64,000 nt of DNA from the NCBI RefSeq assembly GCF_042726155.1, contig NZ_JBHXHV010000001.1, positions 496,001 through 560,000 of the forward strand, written 5' to 3'. Under the pieces are notes generated by a model. It made no database searches and was not told the origin of the DNA. It was given only the letters and a program-made list of their open reading frames with translations. Made by a program: the position numbers and the translations under genes. This document shows, one piece after another, positions 50,749 through 58,356 of the stretch. How positions within the stretch are numbered: position 1 is the stretch's first letter; each line of letters starts with the position of its first letter. Source of the stretch: Leucobacter sp042726155 (lineage in GTDB: Bacteria; Actinomycetota; Actinomycetes; Actinomycetales; Microbacteriaceae).

Positions 50749-51572
50749 CACTGCCAGAGATCGCGCTCACGGAGCCCATCGGGAGCGGACCGCTGCTCGT
50801 GCTCGGACACTCGCTCGGCACGGGCCCCTTGATCTGGGAGCAGGTGGTGCCGACGCTCGCCGAGTCGTACAGCGTCTCGCTACTCACGCTGCCTGGGCAC
50901 GGGGTCGCCCCGGTGCCGACCGCGGCGTTCACGATGGCGGAGCTGGCCGATGCAGTCGCCTCCCGCACCGCGGACGTGCTGGCGGGCGGTGCGGGCGGTC
51001 TCACCGGTCCTGCCGGTCTCGCGGGTCCCGCCGGTCTCGCGGGTCGGGCGCTGTTCGCTGGTGTCTCGATCGGCGGCGCCCTCGCCCTCACGCTGGCGCT
51101 GCGCCACCCCGAGCTGTTCGCCGCGGTCGCGAGCATCGCGTCGGCCGCCTCGCTCGGCGGGCGAGACCACTGGACCGCGCGCGCCGAGCTCGTGCGGGCG
51201 CAATCGACGTCGGTGCTCGTCGCGGCCTCGGCAAAGGCCTGGTTCGCGCCGGGTTCAATAGAGCGTGAGCCGGAACTGACCGGACGCATCCTGCGCGTGC
51301 TGCAGGAGACCTCGGACGAGGGCTACGCGCGCTGCGCCGAGGCGCTTGCGGGCTACGACATCACGGCTCAGCTGGGCGAGATTCGCGTTCCGGTGCTCGC
51401 GATGGGCGGCGAGAGCGATGACGTCGCCCCAGAGGATCGGCAGGGCGAGATCGTGGCCGGCGTCCAGTCCGGTCGCAAGGCGATGATCGCGAATGCCGGT
51501 CACCAACCGCCCGCCGAGCAGCCCGCGGCCGTCGCCGCCGAATTGCTCTCATTCTTCGGGGGCACCCGGTGA
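50745..51572 (+). CDS. pcaD: 3-oxoadipate enol-lactonase (alpha/beta hydrolase) with glycine-rich insert
   Basis: 275 aa, ATGA overlap with pcaB. It is an alpha/beta hydrolase that opens the enol-lactone to 3-oxoadipate. The oxyanion region is LVLGHSLGTGPLIWEQVVP, the nucleophile Ser108 is in GVSIGGALALTLALRHPELF and the His is in NAGHQPPAEQP, with the acid in GGESDDVAPE. Residues 81-100 are an unusual collagen-like run (GGLTGPAGLAGPAGLAG), encoded by an 18-bp tandem repeat at 50997-51047, just before the nucleophile elbow. It lies in place between pcaB and pcaC. Confidence 0.92.
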   Translation: MTLPEIALTEPIGSGPLLVLGHSLGTGPLIWEQVVPTLAESYSVSLLTLPGHGVAPVPTAAFTMAELADAVASRTADVLAGGAGGLTGPAGLAGPAGLAGRALFAGVSIGGALALTLALRHPELFAAVASIASAASLGGRDHWTARAELVRAQSTSVLVAASAKAWFAPGSIEREPELTGRILRVLQETSDEGYARCAEALAGYDITAQLGEIRVPVLAMGGESDDVAPEDRQGEIVAGVQSGRKAMIANAGHQPPAEQPAAVAAELLSFFGGTR

Positions 51573-51970
51573 GCGAGGTGAGTGGGCTCTCCGATGCCGA
51601 GCGCTTCGACCGGGGCATGGTGGTGCGCCGAGAGGTGCTTTCTGACGCGCACGTCGACCGTGCGAATGCGGCGAGCACCGACTTCACCGCCGATTTCCAG
51701 GACTTCATCACGCGCACCGCGTGGGGCGACATCTGGTCGCGGCCTGGTCTCGACCGGCGATCCCGGTCGATCGCGGTGCTCACCGCGATGATCGCGCTGG
51801 GCCACCACGACGAGTTCGCGATGCACGTGCGTGCAGCGCGGCGCAATGGGCTGACGGTGGATGAGATCAAAGAGGTGATCTTGCAGGCCGGCGTGTATTG
51901 CGGGGTGCCCTCGGCCAACACGGCGTTCAAGCTCGCGCAGCGGGTGCTCGAGGAGCTCGGCGAGGCGTAG
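51569..51970 (+). CDS. pcaC: 4-carboxymuconolactone decarboxylase
   Basis: 133 aa, GTG start overlapping the pcaD stop (GTGA). It belongs to the AhpD/CMD family, all-helical. Typical CMD segments are RTAWGDIWSRPGLDRRSRSI, AVLTAMIALGHHDEFAMHVR, AARRNGLTVDEIKEVILQAG and VYCGVPSANTAFKLAQRVLE. In AhpD relatives the redox CxxC matters, whereas here the catalytic His/Glu type is retained (HHDEF). It decarboxylates 4-carboxymuconolactone to 3-oxoadipate enol-lactone. In many actinobacteria this is fused to PcaD; here the two are separate but translationally coupled. Confidence 0.94.
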   Translation: MSEVSGLSDAERFDRGMVVRREVLSDAHVDRANAASTDFTADFQDFITRTAWGDIWSRPGLDRRSRSIAVLTAMIALGHHDEFAMHVRAARRNGLTVDEIKEVILQAGVYCGVPSANTAFKLAQRVLEELGEA

Positions 51971-52027
51971 TCGCTGCGCTGCTCGCACCCGCGGCGCTTC
52001 CCTTTCGCTCGCATGCCGTCTAAACTA

Positions 52028-52059
52028 TTCGCAGAACGAAGATTGGTTCGCAGAGCGAA
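52028..52059. promoter_or_regulatory. Twin IclR-type operator sites upstream of pcaI
   Basis: Two inverted repeats TTCGCAGAACGAA (52028-52040) and TTCGCAGAGCGAA (52047-52059) lie 19 bp centre to centre, in the 145-bp gap between pcaC and pcaI. They resemble the half-sites used by PcaR/PobR-type IclR regulators (GTTCG...CGNAC) and probably control pcaIJF. Confidence 0.7.
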
Positions 52060-52115
52060 AACATGGCAGCGGGTTCCAGTGACCCGCTCGCCACTCAAGG
52101 TGGAGGAGGCAGCGG

Positions 52116-52844
52116 ATGATCGACAAGACCGTCCCGTCCGTGGATGAAGCGGTCGCGGGCATCCCCGATGGCGCGACAGTAATGATCGGTGGCTTCGGCC
52201 GCGCGGGTCAGCCGGTGGAACTCATCGACGCGCTGATCGAGCAGGGGGCGAGCGAGCTGACGATCGTCAGCAACAACGCGGGCAACGGTGACACCGGGCT
52301 TGCGGCCCTGCTCGCCAAGCGCCGCGTGCGCAAGATCGTGTGCTCGTTTCCCCGCCAGGCTGATTCCTGGGTTTTCGACGGGCTGTACCGCGAGGGTGCG
52401 ATCGAACTCGAACTCGTTCCGCAGGGCAACCTCGCCGAGCGCATCCGCGCGGCCGGCGCGGGCATCGGCGCGTTTTTCACGCCGACCGGCGTGGGTACGC
52501 AGCTCGCTGAGGGCAAAGAAACCCGCGAGATCAACGGTCGTGTGTACGCGCTCGAATACCCGATCAGCGCCGATGTCGCGCTCATCAGCGCGCGCAACGC
52601 CGACCGCTGGGGCAATCTCGTGTACCGCGAGACGGCGCGCAACTTCGGCCCGATCATGGCGAGCGCGGCGACGTTGACGGTGGCGCAGGTCGACGCGTGC
52701 GTCGAACTCGGCGCGATTGATCCCGAGGCGGTCGCCACCCCCGGTATCTTCGTCGACCGCGTCGTCGCGGTGGGCGAGCGGCCGTGGCTGCGCGACGGCG
52801 CGTTCGTCGGCGGCGTCGATCTGGAAGGGAACGCACTCTCATGA
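52116..52844 (+). CDS. pcaI: 3-oxoadipate CoA-transferase, subunit A
   Basis: 242 aa, with GGAGGAGG upstream of the ATG. Family I CoA-transferase alpha subunit. Motifs are DGATVMIGGFGRAGQPVELI, ASELTIVSNNAGNGDTGLAA, RKIVCSFPRQADSWVFDGLY and the glycine loop AAGAGIGAFFTPTGVGTQLA. With PcaJ it moves CoA from succinyl-CoA to 3-oxoadipate. The start of pcaJ overlaps the stop by 4 bp. The gene follows the twin IclR-type sites and appears to open a second transcript in the pca cluster. Confidence 0.95.
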   Translation: MIDKTVPSVDEAVAGIPDGATVMIGGFGRAGQPVELIDALIEQGASELTIVSNNAGNGDTGLAALLAKRRVRKIVCSFPRQADSWVFDGLYREGAIELELVPQGNLAERIRAAGAGIGAFFTPTGVGTQLAEGKETREINGRVYALEYPISADVALISARNADRWGNLVYRETARNFGPIMASAATLTVAQVDACVELGAIDPEAVATPGIFVDRVVAVGERPWLRDGAFVGGVDLEGNALS

Positions 52845-53515
52845 CCACGAAACTCACTCGACAAGACATCGCGGCGAGGATCGCCGCTGATATTCCCGAG
52901 GGCTCGGTCGTGAACCTCGGCATTGGCGCCCCAACGCTCGTGGCAAATTACCTCCCGGCCGACCTCGAGATTATCTTGCACACCGAGAACGGCATGCTCG
53001 GGATGGGGCCGGCCCCGGAGGTGGGCAGCGTCGATCCCGATCTGATCAATGCCGGAAAGCAGGCCGTTACGGCGCTCGCCGGGGCCTCCTACTTCCATCA
53101 CGCCGACTCGTTTGGCATGATGCGCGGCGGGCACCTCGACGTCTGCGTGCTCGGCGCGTTCCAGGTCGCGGAGAACGGCGACCTGGCGAACTGGTCGACC
53201 GGCGCCCCGGGAGCGATCCCGGCCGTGGGCGGCGCGATGGACCTCGCGATCGGCGCGAAGAGTGTCTACGTGTTCACCGATCTGCTCACGAAGCAGGGCG
53301 ACTCGAAGCTCGTCGAGGCGTGCGGTTATCCGCTCACGGGCGTCGGTTGCGTGTCGCGGGTCTACACCGATCACGCGGTGTTCGACGTCACACCAGACGG
53401 ATTCGCCGTGCGCGAGCTGTTCGGCGACAACACGATCGACGGGCTGCGCGAGCTGACCCGATTGGAGCTGGTCGATGCGACCGGCGACCGCACCAGCGAA
53501 GGGAACGACCGATGA
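52841..53515 (+). CDS. pcaJ: 3-oxoadipate CoA-transferase, subunit B
   Basis: 224 aa from the ATG overlapping pcaI. The CoA-transferase beta subunit carries the nucleophilic Glu in ILHTENGMLGMGPAPEVGSV, preceded by SVVNLGIGAPTLVANYLPAD. The central GGHLDVCVLGAFQVAENGDL and the C-terminal LTGVGCVSRVYTDHAVFDV are as in PcaJ/ScoB. It is coupled to pcaF by an ATGA overlap. Confidence 0.95.
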   Translation: MTTKLTRQDIAARIAADIPEGSVVNLGIGAPTLVANYLPADLEIILHTENGMLGMGPAPEVGSVDPDLINAGKQAVTALAGASYFHHADSFGMMRGGHLDVCVLGAFQVAENGDLANWSTGAPGAIPAVGGAMDLAIGAKSVYVFTDLLTKQGDSKLVEACGYPLTGVGCVSRVYTDHAVFDVTPDGFAVRELFGDNTIDGLRELTRLELVDATGDRTSEGNDR

Positions 53516-54681
53516 CCGAGAGTTTCATTTACGACGCCGTACGCACCCCGTTTGGCCGAGCCGGCGGAGCGTTGGCGGGGGTGCGGCCCGACGACCTCGC
53601 GGCGATCGTGATGCGCGCGTCGGTCGAGCGGACCGGCGTCGACCCCGCTCGCGTCGCCGACGTGATCTTCGGTGACGCAAACCAGGCCGGTGAAGACAAC
53701 CGCAACGTGGCGCGATTTGGCGCGCTCCTCGCAGGGTTTCCGACCTCCGTCACGGGCACGACGGTCAACCGGCTCTGCGCGTCGTCGCTCGAGGCCGTGA
53801 TCCAGGCCTCGCGCGCGGTCGAGTCGGGCGACGCGTCGCTCGTGCTCGCGGGCGGCGTAGAGTCGATGTCGCGCGCCCCGTTCGTCGTCGAAAAGTCGGC
53901 GAAGCCGTGGCCCGCCGTCGGCAACCAGACCATGTGGAACACCTCGATCGGGTGGCGCATGATCAACCCGGCGCTGCCGCGTCACTGGACCATTTCGAAC
54001 GGCGAGGCTGCCGAACAGACCGCCCGCGAGTGGGGCATCACCCGCGAGGCGCAAGACGCGTTCGCCGGGCGGTCTCACCGGCTCGCCGCGGAGGCGTGGG
54101 CCGCAGGCATCTACGACCCCGAGATCGTGCGGGTGCCTGGCACGGAGCTCGCGCGCGACGAGGGCATCCGCGACGGAAGCACCGTCGAGAAACTCGCGAC
54201 CCTGAAACCGCTGTTCGCCGCAGACGGCTCGGTTACCGCCGGTAACTCGTCGCCGATCAACGACGGCGCCTCTGCGGTGCTCGTTGGCGGCGAGGGCGCG
54301 TGCGACGGTGAGCCGCTCGCGCGGATCGCGGGGCGGGCGGCGCACGGAGTTGATCCCGATCTGTTTCCGACCGCGCCCATCGAGGCCGCAAACAAGGCGC
54401 TCGCCCGCGCCGGTAAGACCTGGGCCGATGTCGACTTCGTCGAGCTCAACGAGGCGTTCGCGTCGCAGGCGCTCGCGTGCCTCGCTGGCTGGCCGGAGCT
54501 CGACCCCGAAAAGCTGAATGTGCACGGCGGAGCGCTTGCGATGGGGCACCCGCTGGGGGCCTCGGGCGGGCGCATTATCGGGCACGCGGCGCACGAGCTG
54601 CGGCGACGGGGGAGCGGCGTCGCGGTGGTCGCGATTTGCATCGGTGTCGGGCAGGGACTCGCGGTGGTGTTGGAGCGGTAG
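53512..54681 (+). CDS. pcaF: 3-oxoadipyl-CoA thiolase
   Basis: 389 aa from the ATG overlapping pcaJ. Thiolase with nucleophile Cys in TVNRLCASSLEAVIQASRAV, GGVESMSRAPFVVEKS, His in NVHGGALAMGHPLGASGGRI and a C-terminal AICIGVGQGLAVVLE with the second Cys. The long insert with AVGNQTMWNTSIGWRMINP is the PcaF-specific region. It cleaves 3-oxoadipyl-CoA to succinyl-CoA and acetyl-CoA, the last step of the pathway. Distinct from the thiolase at 38162. Confidence 0.95.
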   Translation: MTESFIYDAVRTPFGRAGGALAGVRPDDLAAIVMRASVERTGVDPARVADVIFGDANQAGEDNRNVARFGALLAGFPTSVTGTTVNRLCASSLEAVIQASRAVESGDASLVLAGGVESMSRAPFVVEKSAKPWPAVGNQTMWNTSIGWRMINPALPRHWTISNGEAAEQTAREWGITREAQDAFAGRSHRLAAEAWAAGIYDPEIVRVPGTELARDEGIRDGSTVEKLATLKPLFAADGSVTAGNSSPINDGASAVLVGGEGACDGEPLARIAGRAAHGVDPDLFPTAPIEAANKALARAGKTWADVDFVELNEAFASQALACLAGWPELDPEKLNVHGGALAMGHPLGASGGRIIGHAAHELRRRGSGVAVVAICIGVGQGLAVVLER

Positions 54682-54701
54682 CCTGCCGATAGGGTGATCG
54701 C

Positions 54702-55493
54702 ATGAGCGGAACAGGCGAACCAGAGGCTGGCATCGCGGGCCCCGATTTCGTGCAATCGCTCGCGCGAGGTCTCGCGGTGATCCGGGTCTTTGATGCTGAG
54801 CACCCCGAGCTCAGCCTGAGCGAGGTGGCGCGCCGGGCCGACATGCCCGCGGCGGCCGCACGGCGCTTTCTGCGCACGCTCGAAACGCTCGGCTACGTGC
54901 GCTCAGACGGCCGCACCTTCGCGCTCACGCCGCGCGTGCTCGAACTCGGATTCAGCTACCTCTCCGCCCTCTCGCTGCCCGAGGTGATGCAACCGCACCT
55001 CGAACGCCTCTCGCGCGAGGTCGAAGAATCGGTCTCGGCCGCCGTGCTCGCCGCCTCCGACATCGTGTACGTCGCCCGCGTGCCGACGCGGCGCATCATG
55101 ACGGTGGGCATCACGATCGGCACCCGTTTTCCGGCCTACGCCACGAGCATGGGCCGGGTGCTGCTCGCCGCGCTCCCCGAGCCGCAGCGAACCGCGCTGA
55201 TTGCTGGGAGCGATCTCGGCGGCATCACCGAGCGAACAATTTCGGATCCGCCCACCCTCGCGCGCGAGCTCGACGCCGTGCGCGAGCAGGGGTGGGCAAT
55301 CGTCGACGGCGAGCTCGAGATCGGCCTGATTTCGGCGGCCGCCCCCGTGCGTGGCAAGGGCGGTGACGTCGTTGCGGCGATCAATGTGTCGACGAGTGCG
55401 AGCTGGACGTCGGCCGAACGCCTCCGCGAGCACCACCTGCCGCTGCTGCGCGAAACTGCCTCGGCGATCGAGCAGGAGCTCCGCCTCCTCTAA
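54702..55493 (+). CDS. pcaR: IclR family regulator, PcaR/PobR type
   Basis: 263 aa. The HTH segment is LSLSEVARRADMPAAAARRF then LRTLETLGYVRSDGRTFALT, and the opening DFVQSLARGLAVIRVFDAEH is typical of the PcaR/PcaU/PobR group. The effector domain contains PTRRIMTVGITIGTRFPAYA and TSMGRVLLAALPEPQRTALI. It lies 20 bp after pcaF, probably in the same transcript. The sites at 52028-52059 are its likely targets. The ligand in relatives is 3-oxoadipate or protocatechuate. Confidence 0.88.
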   Translation: MSGTGEPEAGIAGPDFVQSLARGLAVIRVFDAEHPELSLSEVARRADMPAAAARRFLRTLETLGYVRSDGRTFALTPRVLELGFSYLSALSLPEVMQPHLERLSREVEESVSAAVLAASDIVYVARVPTRRIMTVGITIGTRFPAYATSMGRVLLAALPEPQRTALIAGSDLGGITERTISDPPTLARELDAVREQGWAIVDGELEIGLISAAAPVRGKGGDVVAAINVSTSASWTSAERLREHHLPLLRETASAIEQELRLL

Positions 55494-55558
55494 CCCGCGC
55501 GCCTGCCCCCTGCCCCTGCCCCTGCCCCTTGCCCACTGCCCCCCTCGTTTTCCCGGTT

Positions 55559-55612
55559 GAGCGTTCGCAGATGGTCGTTATTCGGCGCCGAAACGACCAT
55601 ATGCGTCCGCTC
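55559..55612. repeat. Class B intergenic palindrome, copy 1 (54 bp)
   Basis: The inner arms ATGGTCGTTATTCGG and CCGAAACGACCAT meet at GCGC; the outer arms GAGCG and CGCTC close it. The left flank is strongly C-rich (CCCCTG units) and the right flank G-rich. It sits between convergent pcaR and a TetR gene. It is the same length as the copy at 60653. Confidence 0.8.
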
Positions 55613-55660
55613 GATGGCCGCGTCAGCGGGGCAGCGGGGGAGTGAGGCAGGGGGGTAGGG

Positions 55661-56308
55661 CTAGGGGGTCGAGGTTGGTGTCGTGACCCAGGCCACGATC
55701 ACGTCGCCGATCATGCGGCGCAGGTGCGCGCGCTGGGCGGTCGTGTGCAGGTCGGTGTTGAAGAGATGGCCGAACGTGTACTGGTTCGCGATCTGAAACA
55801 CGCAGTACGAGCTGATCAGCAGGTGGACGTCGAGCGGCTCGATCCCCTCCCGAAACACGCCCTGTTCGCGGCCGCGCTGCAGCAGTTGTTCGAGCAGCGT
55901 GAGCGCGGGTGCGTTGACCTCGCGTAGAGACTCGAGCTGCGCGATGAACCGGCCGTGGTGGATGTTCTCGATTGCGACGAGTCGAATGAAGTTCTCGTGC
56001 TCGAGGTGGTGATCGTAGGTGAGTTCGGCGATCCGGCGAAGCGCGTCGACCGGCTCGAGCCCGTCGACCCGCAACCGCTGCTCGGCATCGCGAATGCCGC
56101 GGTACGCGTTCTCAAGTACCGCGACGTACAGCTGTTCTTTGCTGCCGAAGTAGTAGTAGATCATGCGCTTTGTCGTACTGCTGCGGCGCGCAATCTCGTC
56201 GACGCTGGTGCCCGAATACCCGGTTTCGGCAAACGCGGCGGTCGCTTCGGTGAGCAGTTCGGCACGCGTTCGCTCGGCGTCTCGCTGCTTGACCGCGTTT
56301 TCTTTCAC
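55661..56308 (-). CDS. TetR/AcrR family regulator, likely of the shikimate/quinate genes
   Basis: 215 aa from the GTG at 56308. HTH region: RTRAELLTEATAAFAETGYS then GTSVDEIARRSSTTKRMIYY and YFGSKEQLYVAVLENAYRGI. The C-terminal domain (TYDHHLEHENFIRLVAIENI, LFNTDLHTTAQRAHLRRMIG) fits TetR_C_17-like regulators. It starts 4 bp after the dehydratase gene stop, so the two form an operon. Near-identical AT-rich sites before both the dehydratase and the dehydrogenase are its probable operators. Confidence 0.88.
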   Translation of the reverse strand: MKENAVKQRDAERTRAELLTEATAAFAETGYSGTSVDEIARRSSTTKRMIYYYFGSKEQLYVAVLENAYRGIRDAEQRLRVDGLEPVDALRRIAELTYDHHLEHENFIRLVAIENIHHGRFIAQLESLREVNAPALTLLEQLLQRGREQGVFREGIEPLDVHLLISSYCVFQIANQYTFGHLFNTDLHTTAQRAHLRRMIGDVIVAWVTTPTSTP

Positions 56309-56312
56309 ACGG

Positions 56313-58100
56313 CTAACTTTGCCCGTGGTCTCTCTGCGCCGCAAGCCGAACGGGTGCGCTCGCCGCGCCATATCCGTCGTACGCGCCCTGACGCTCGACG
56401 ATCTCGAAGAAGAGGTTGCCGACGGTGGGCGTATAGAAATGGATGAATGTGCCCTCGGCATCTCGGTCGTAGAGCAGGTCGAGTTCGCGTAGTCGGCCGA
56501 GTAGCTGCGGGTCCAGGCCGAAGCGTGCCTCGAGGTCATCGTAGTAATTGTCGGGTATTGAGAGGAACGCGAGTCCCGCGGCCCGCGCGCGCTCGGCGAC
56601 CGCGATCGCATCGTCGACGCGCACGGCGACATGGCTGGGCAGGGTCGACGCCGTTGGCGGCGAGAGATTCATCGCCAGGCGTACGGCACCGTCGGCGGTG
56701 CGCATCACCCGGCTGCGCACGAGGCCGCGCGGGCCGGGCACGTCGGCGGTGGTCTCCGCTTCGAGAGCGAGCGCGCTCGTGTTGAAGAGCGCGGCCTCGT
56801 CGAATTCGTGCCACGGGTGCGCCATGTTGAGGTGGTCGATCACTCCGCTGAGCGACGTCGGGCCCGCGGTGTCGCCGCCCTCGAATTCGCCGAGCCACGT
56901 GTTGGCGGCGGAGTTCGAGTTCCAGTAGACGCCTGTGCCGTCCGGTGCCGAGACCGCCGGCAACTCGGCGTCACCCGATCTGGTGCGTCGGAAGGCCGGA
57001 GGGGCGCCGATCGCGACGGCACGGCGTGCTGCGGCGCGGGCGTCGTCGACCACGAAGCCGAGCCCCGCGAGGTGTGCGTCGCGCCCGTGGCCCTGCTCGG
57101 TAAGGATGATGTTTGCCTCGCCCGCTCGCCAGAGGCGCACCGACTTGGTGCGGTGCCCGCCGCCAAACACGAAGCCGAGCTGCTGCATCGCCTGTTCGAG
57201 GCTCGACAGGTCATCGCCCGTGATCTCGACAAAGTCGACCGCGCGCGGTGGCTGCGGGGCATCCAGTTGCTCGTCGGTCCACGCGTTGAGCGCCGCGGTG
57301 CGGTCGTAGAGCCAGCGCAGCGAGCGGATCGCGTGCGCCGCAGTTCGCGTGACATCCGTCTGGCGGAACGTGTCGTTGAACACCTCGAGCGAGAGCGGCC
57401 CGGCGTACCCGGCGCGCAATACGTGGGAGAGAAAGTCGGTGAGGTCAAAGTCTCCCTCGCCCGGGAACAATCGGTGATGGCGGCTCCATGTCAGCACGTC
57501 GAGATCCATCGCGGGGGCATCCGCCAGTTGTAAGAAGAACAGCTTCTCAGCGTCGATCTCGGCGATTCCGGCGGGATCGTGGCCACGTGAGAGCACGTGA
57601 AAACTGTCGAGGCAGACCCCGAGATTCGGCCGGTCAGCGCGCTTCACGAGGCGCCAGGCGTCGCGGTAGTCGCTGACGTAGCGACCCCACGCGAGGGACT
57701 CGTAGGCAATCGAGATGCCATATTCGGCGGCCGCGTCGGCGAGCGCGCCGAGCTGTTTGACGGCGACGTCAGGGTCCGGTTCGGTCGCCGTGCCGACGTT
57801 GCTGCAGAGCAGGATCATGGTGGCGCCGAGCCGCTGCATCACGTCGAACTTCGCGCGGGCTCGCCGCAAGTTGTCGGCAAACACGTCGCCGGCGACGCTC
57901 TCGACGTCGCGCAACGGTTGAAACAGGTCGATCGTGAGGCCGAGACGAGCGCAGAGCGCGCGGATCTCTTCTGGGGACTCGTCGGCGGCCGTGAGGTCGG
58001 AGTCCATGATTTCGATCCCGTCGAACCCCGCGGCGGCGCAGGCGTGGAGCTTCTCGACGAGCCCACCGGAGAGGCACACGGTGGCGATTGAGGTACGCAT
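56313..58100 (-). CDS. qsuB: 3-dehydroshikimate dehydratase, two-domain QsuB/QuiC type
   Basis: 595 aa. The N-terminal half is a sugar-phosphate isomerase-like TIM barrel converting 3-dehydroshikimate to protocatechuate. The metal-site residues are Glu134 (AYESLAWGR), Asp165 and His168 (CLDSFHVLSRG), Gln191 (LQLADAP) and Glu239 (SLEVFND). The C-terminal half (from about 285) is a VOC/hydroxyphenylpyruvate dioxygenase-like region with VIDHLNMAHPWHEFDEAALF, SHVAVRVDDAIAVAERARAA and NLFFEIVERQG supplying His, His and Glu. This fusion is known in Corynebacterium QsuB and Pseudomonas QuiC. It feeds the adjacent pca pathway. Confidence 0.93.
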   Translation of the reverse strand: MRTSIATVCLSGGLVEKLHACAAAGFDGIEIMDSDLTAADESPEEIRALCARLGLTIDLFQPLRDVESVAGDVFADNLRRARAKFDVMQRLGATMILLCSNVGTATEPDPDVAVKQLGALADAAAEYGISIAYESLAWGRYVSDYRDAWRLVKRADRPNLGVCLDSFHVLSRGHDPAGIAEIDAEKLFFLQLADAPAMDLDVLTWSRHHRLFPGEGDFDLTDFLSHVLRAGYAGPLSLEVFNDTFRQTDVTRTAAHAIRSLRWLYDRTAALNAWTDEQLDAPQPPRAVDFVEITGDDLSSLEQAMQQLGFVFGGGHRTKSVRLWRAGEANIILTEQGHGRDAHLAGLGFVVDDARAAARRAVAIGAPPAFRRTRSGDAELPAVSAPDGTGVYWNSNSAANTWLGEFEGGDTAGPTSLSGVIDHLNMAHPWHEFDEAALFNTSALALEAETTADVPGPRGLVRSRVMRTADGAVRLAMNLSPPTASTLPSHVAVRVDDAIAVAERARAAGLAFLSIPDNYYDDLEARFGLDPQLLGRLRELDLLYDRDAEGTFIHFYTPTVGNLFFEIVERQGAYDGYGAASAPVRLAAQRDHGQS

Positions 58101-58106
58101 GCGGCT

Positions 58107-58129
58107 AATGTACCAAACAGTTAATTAAT
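58107..58129. promoter_or_regulatory. TetR operator candidate before qsuB
   Basis: AATGTACCAAACAGTTAATT with TAAT following, just upstream of the qsuB start. Its reverse complement matches the site at 58286-58308 at all but two positions. AT-rich in a GC-rich region. Confidence 0.75.
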
Positions 58130-58153
58130 CCGCTACGCCCCGCCCCGGTGGCG

Positions 58154-58211
58154 AACGGGGTAACTTTCGACGCGTGTTGCGGGCGCGACACCCCCTCAGA
58201 GTTACCCCGCT
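58154..58211. repeat. Class A intergenic palindrome, copy 3 (58 bp, diverged)
   Basis: AACGGGGTAACTTT and AGAGTTACCCCGCT keep the outer arms, while the inner stem and loop have diverged from the copies at 2127 and 3511. The length is unchanged at 58 bp. It lies between the two TetR operator candidates in a divergent promoter region, with a G-rich right flank (58216-58255). Confidence 0.8.
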
Positions 58212-58285
58212 CGCGATGGGGCGGGGGAGTTGGGGAGGGGGAAGTGGGTGGGGGTGAGTTGACACCTCTGCGACGTTCGTTCATT

Positions 58286-58308
58286 ATTAACTAACTGTTT
58301 AGTACATT
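58286..58308. promoter_or_regulatory. TetR operator candidate before the shikimate dehydrogenase gene
   Basis: ATTAACTAACTGTTTAGTAC then ATT, an inverted copy of the site at 58107, 48 bp before the gene start. The core ACTAACTGTTTAGT is itself a rough palindrome. Confidence 0.75.
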
Positions 58309-58356
58309 AGGGCGCAGCTCGATGCTGCCCCGCACACGCTTACCGAAGGATTGACA

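Noticed and set aside
53320..53511. Extended pcaF frame starting within pcaJ
   Set aside because: The extra residues are Arg-rich and out of frame with pcaJ. The ATG at 53512 gives the normal thiolase start and an ATGA overlap.
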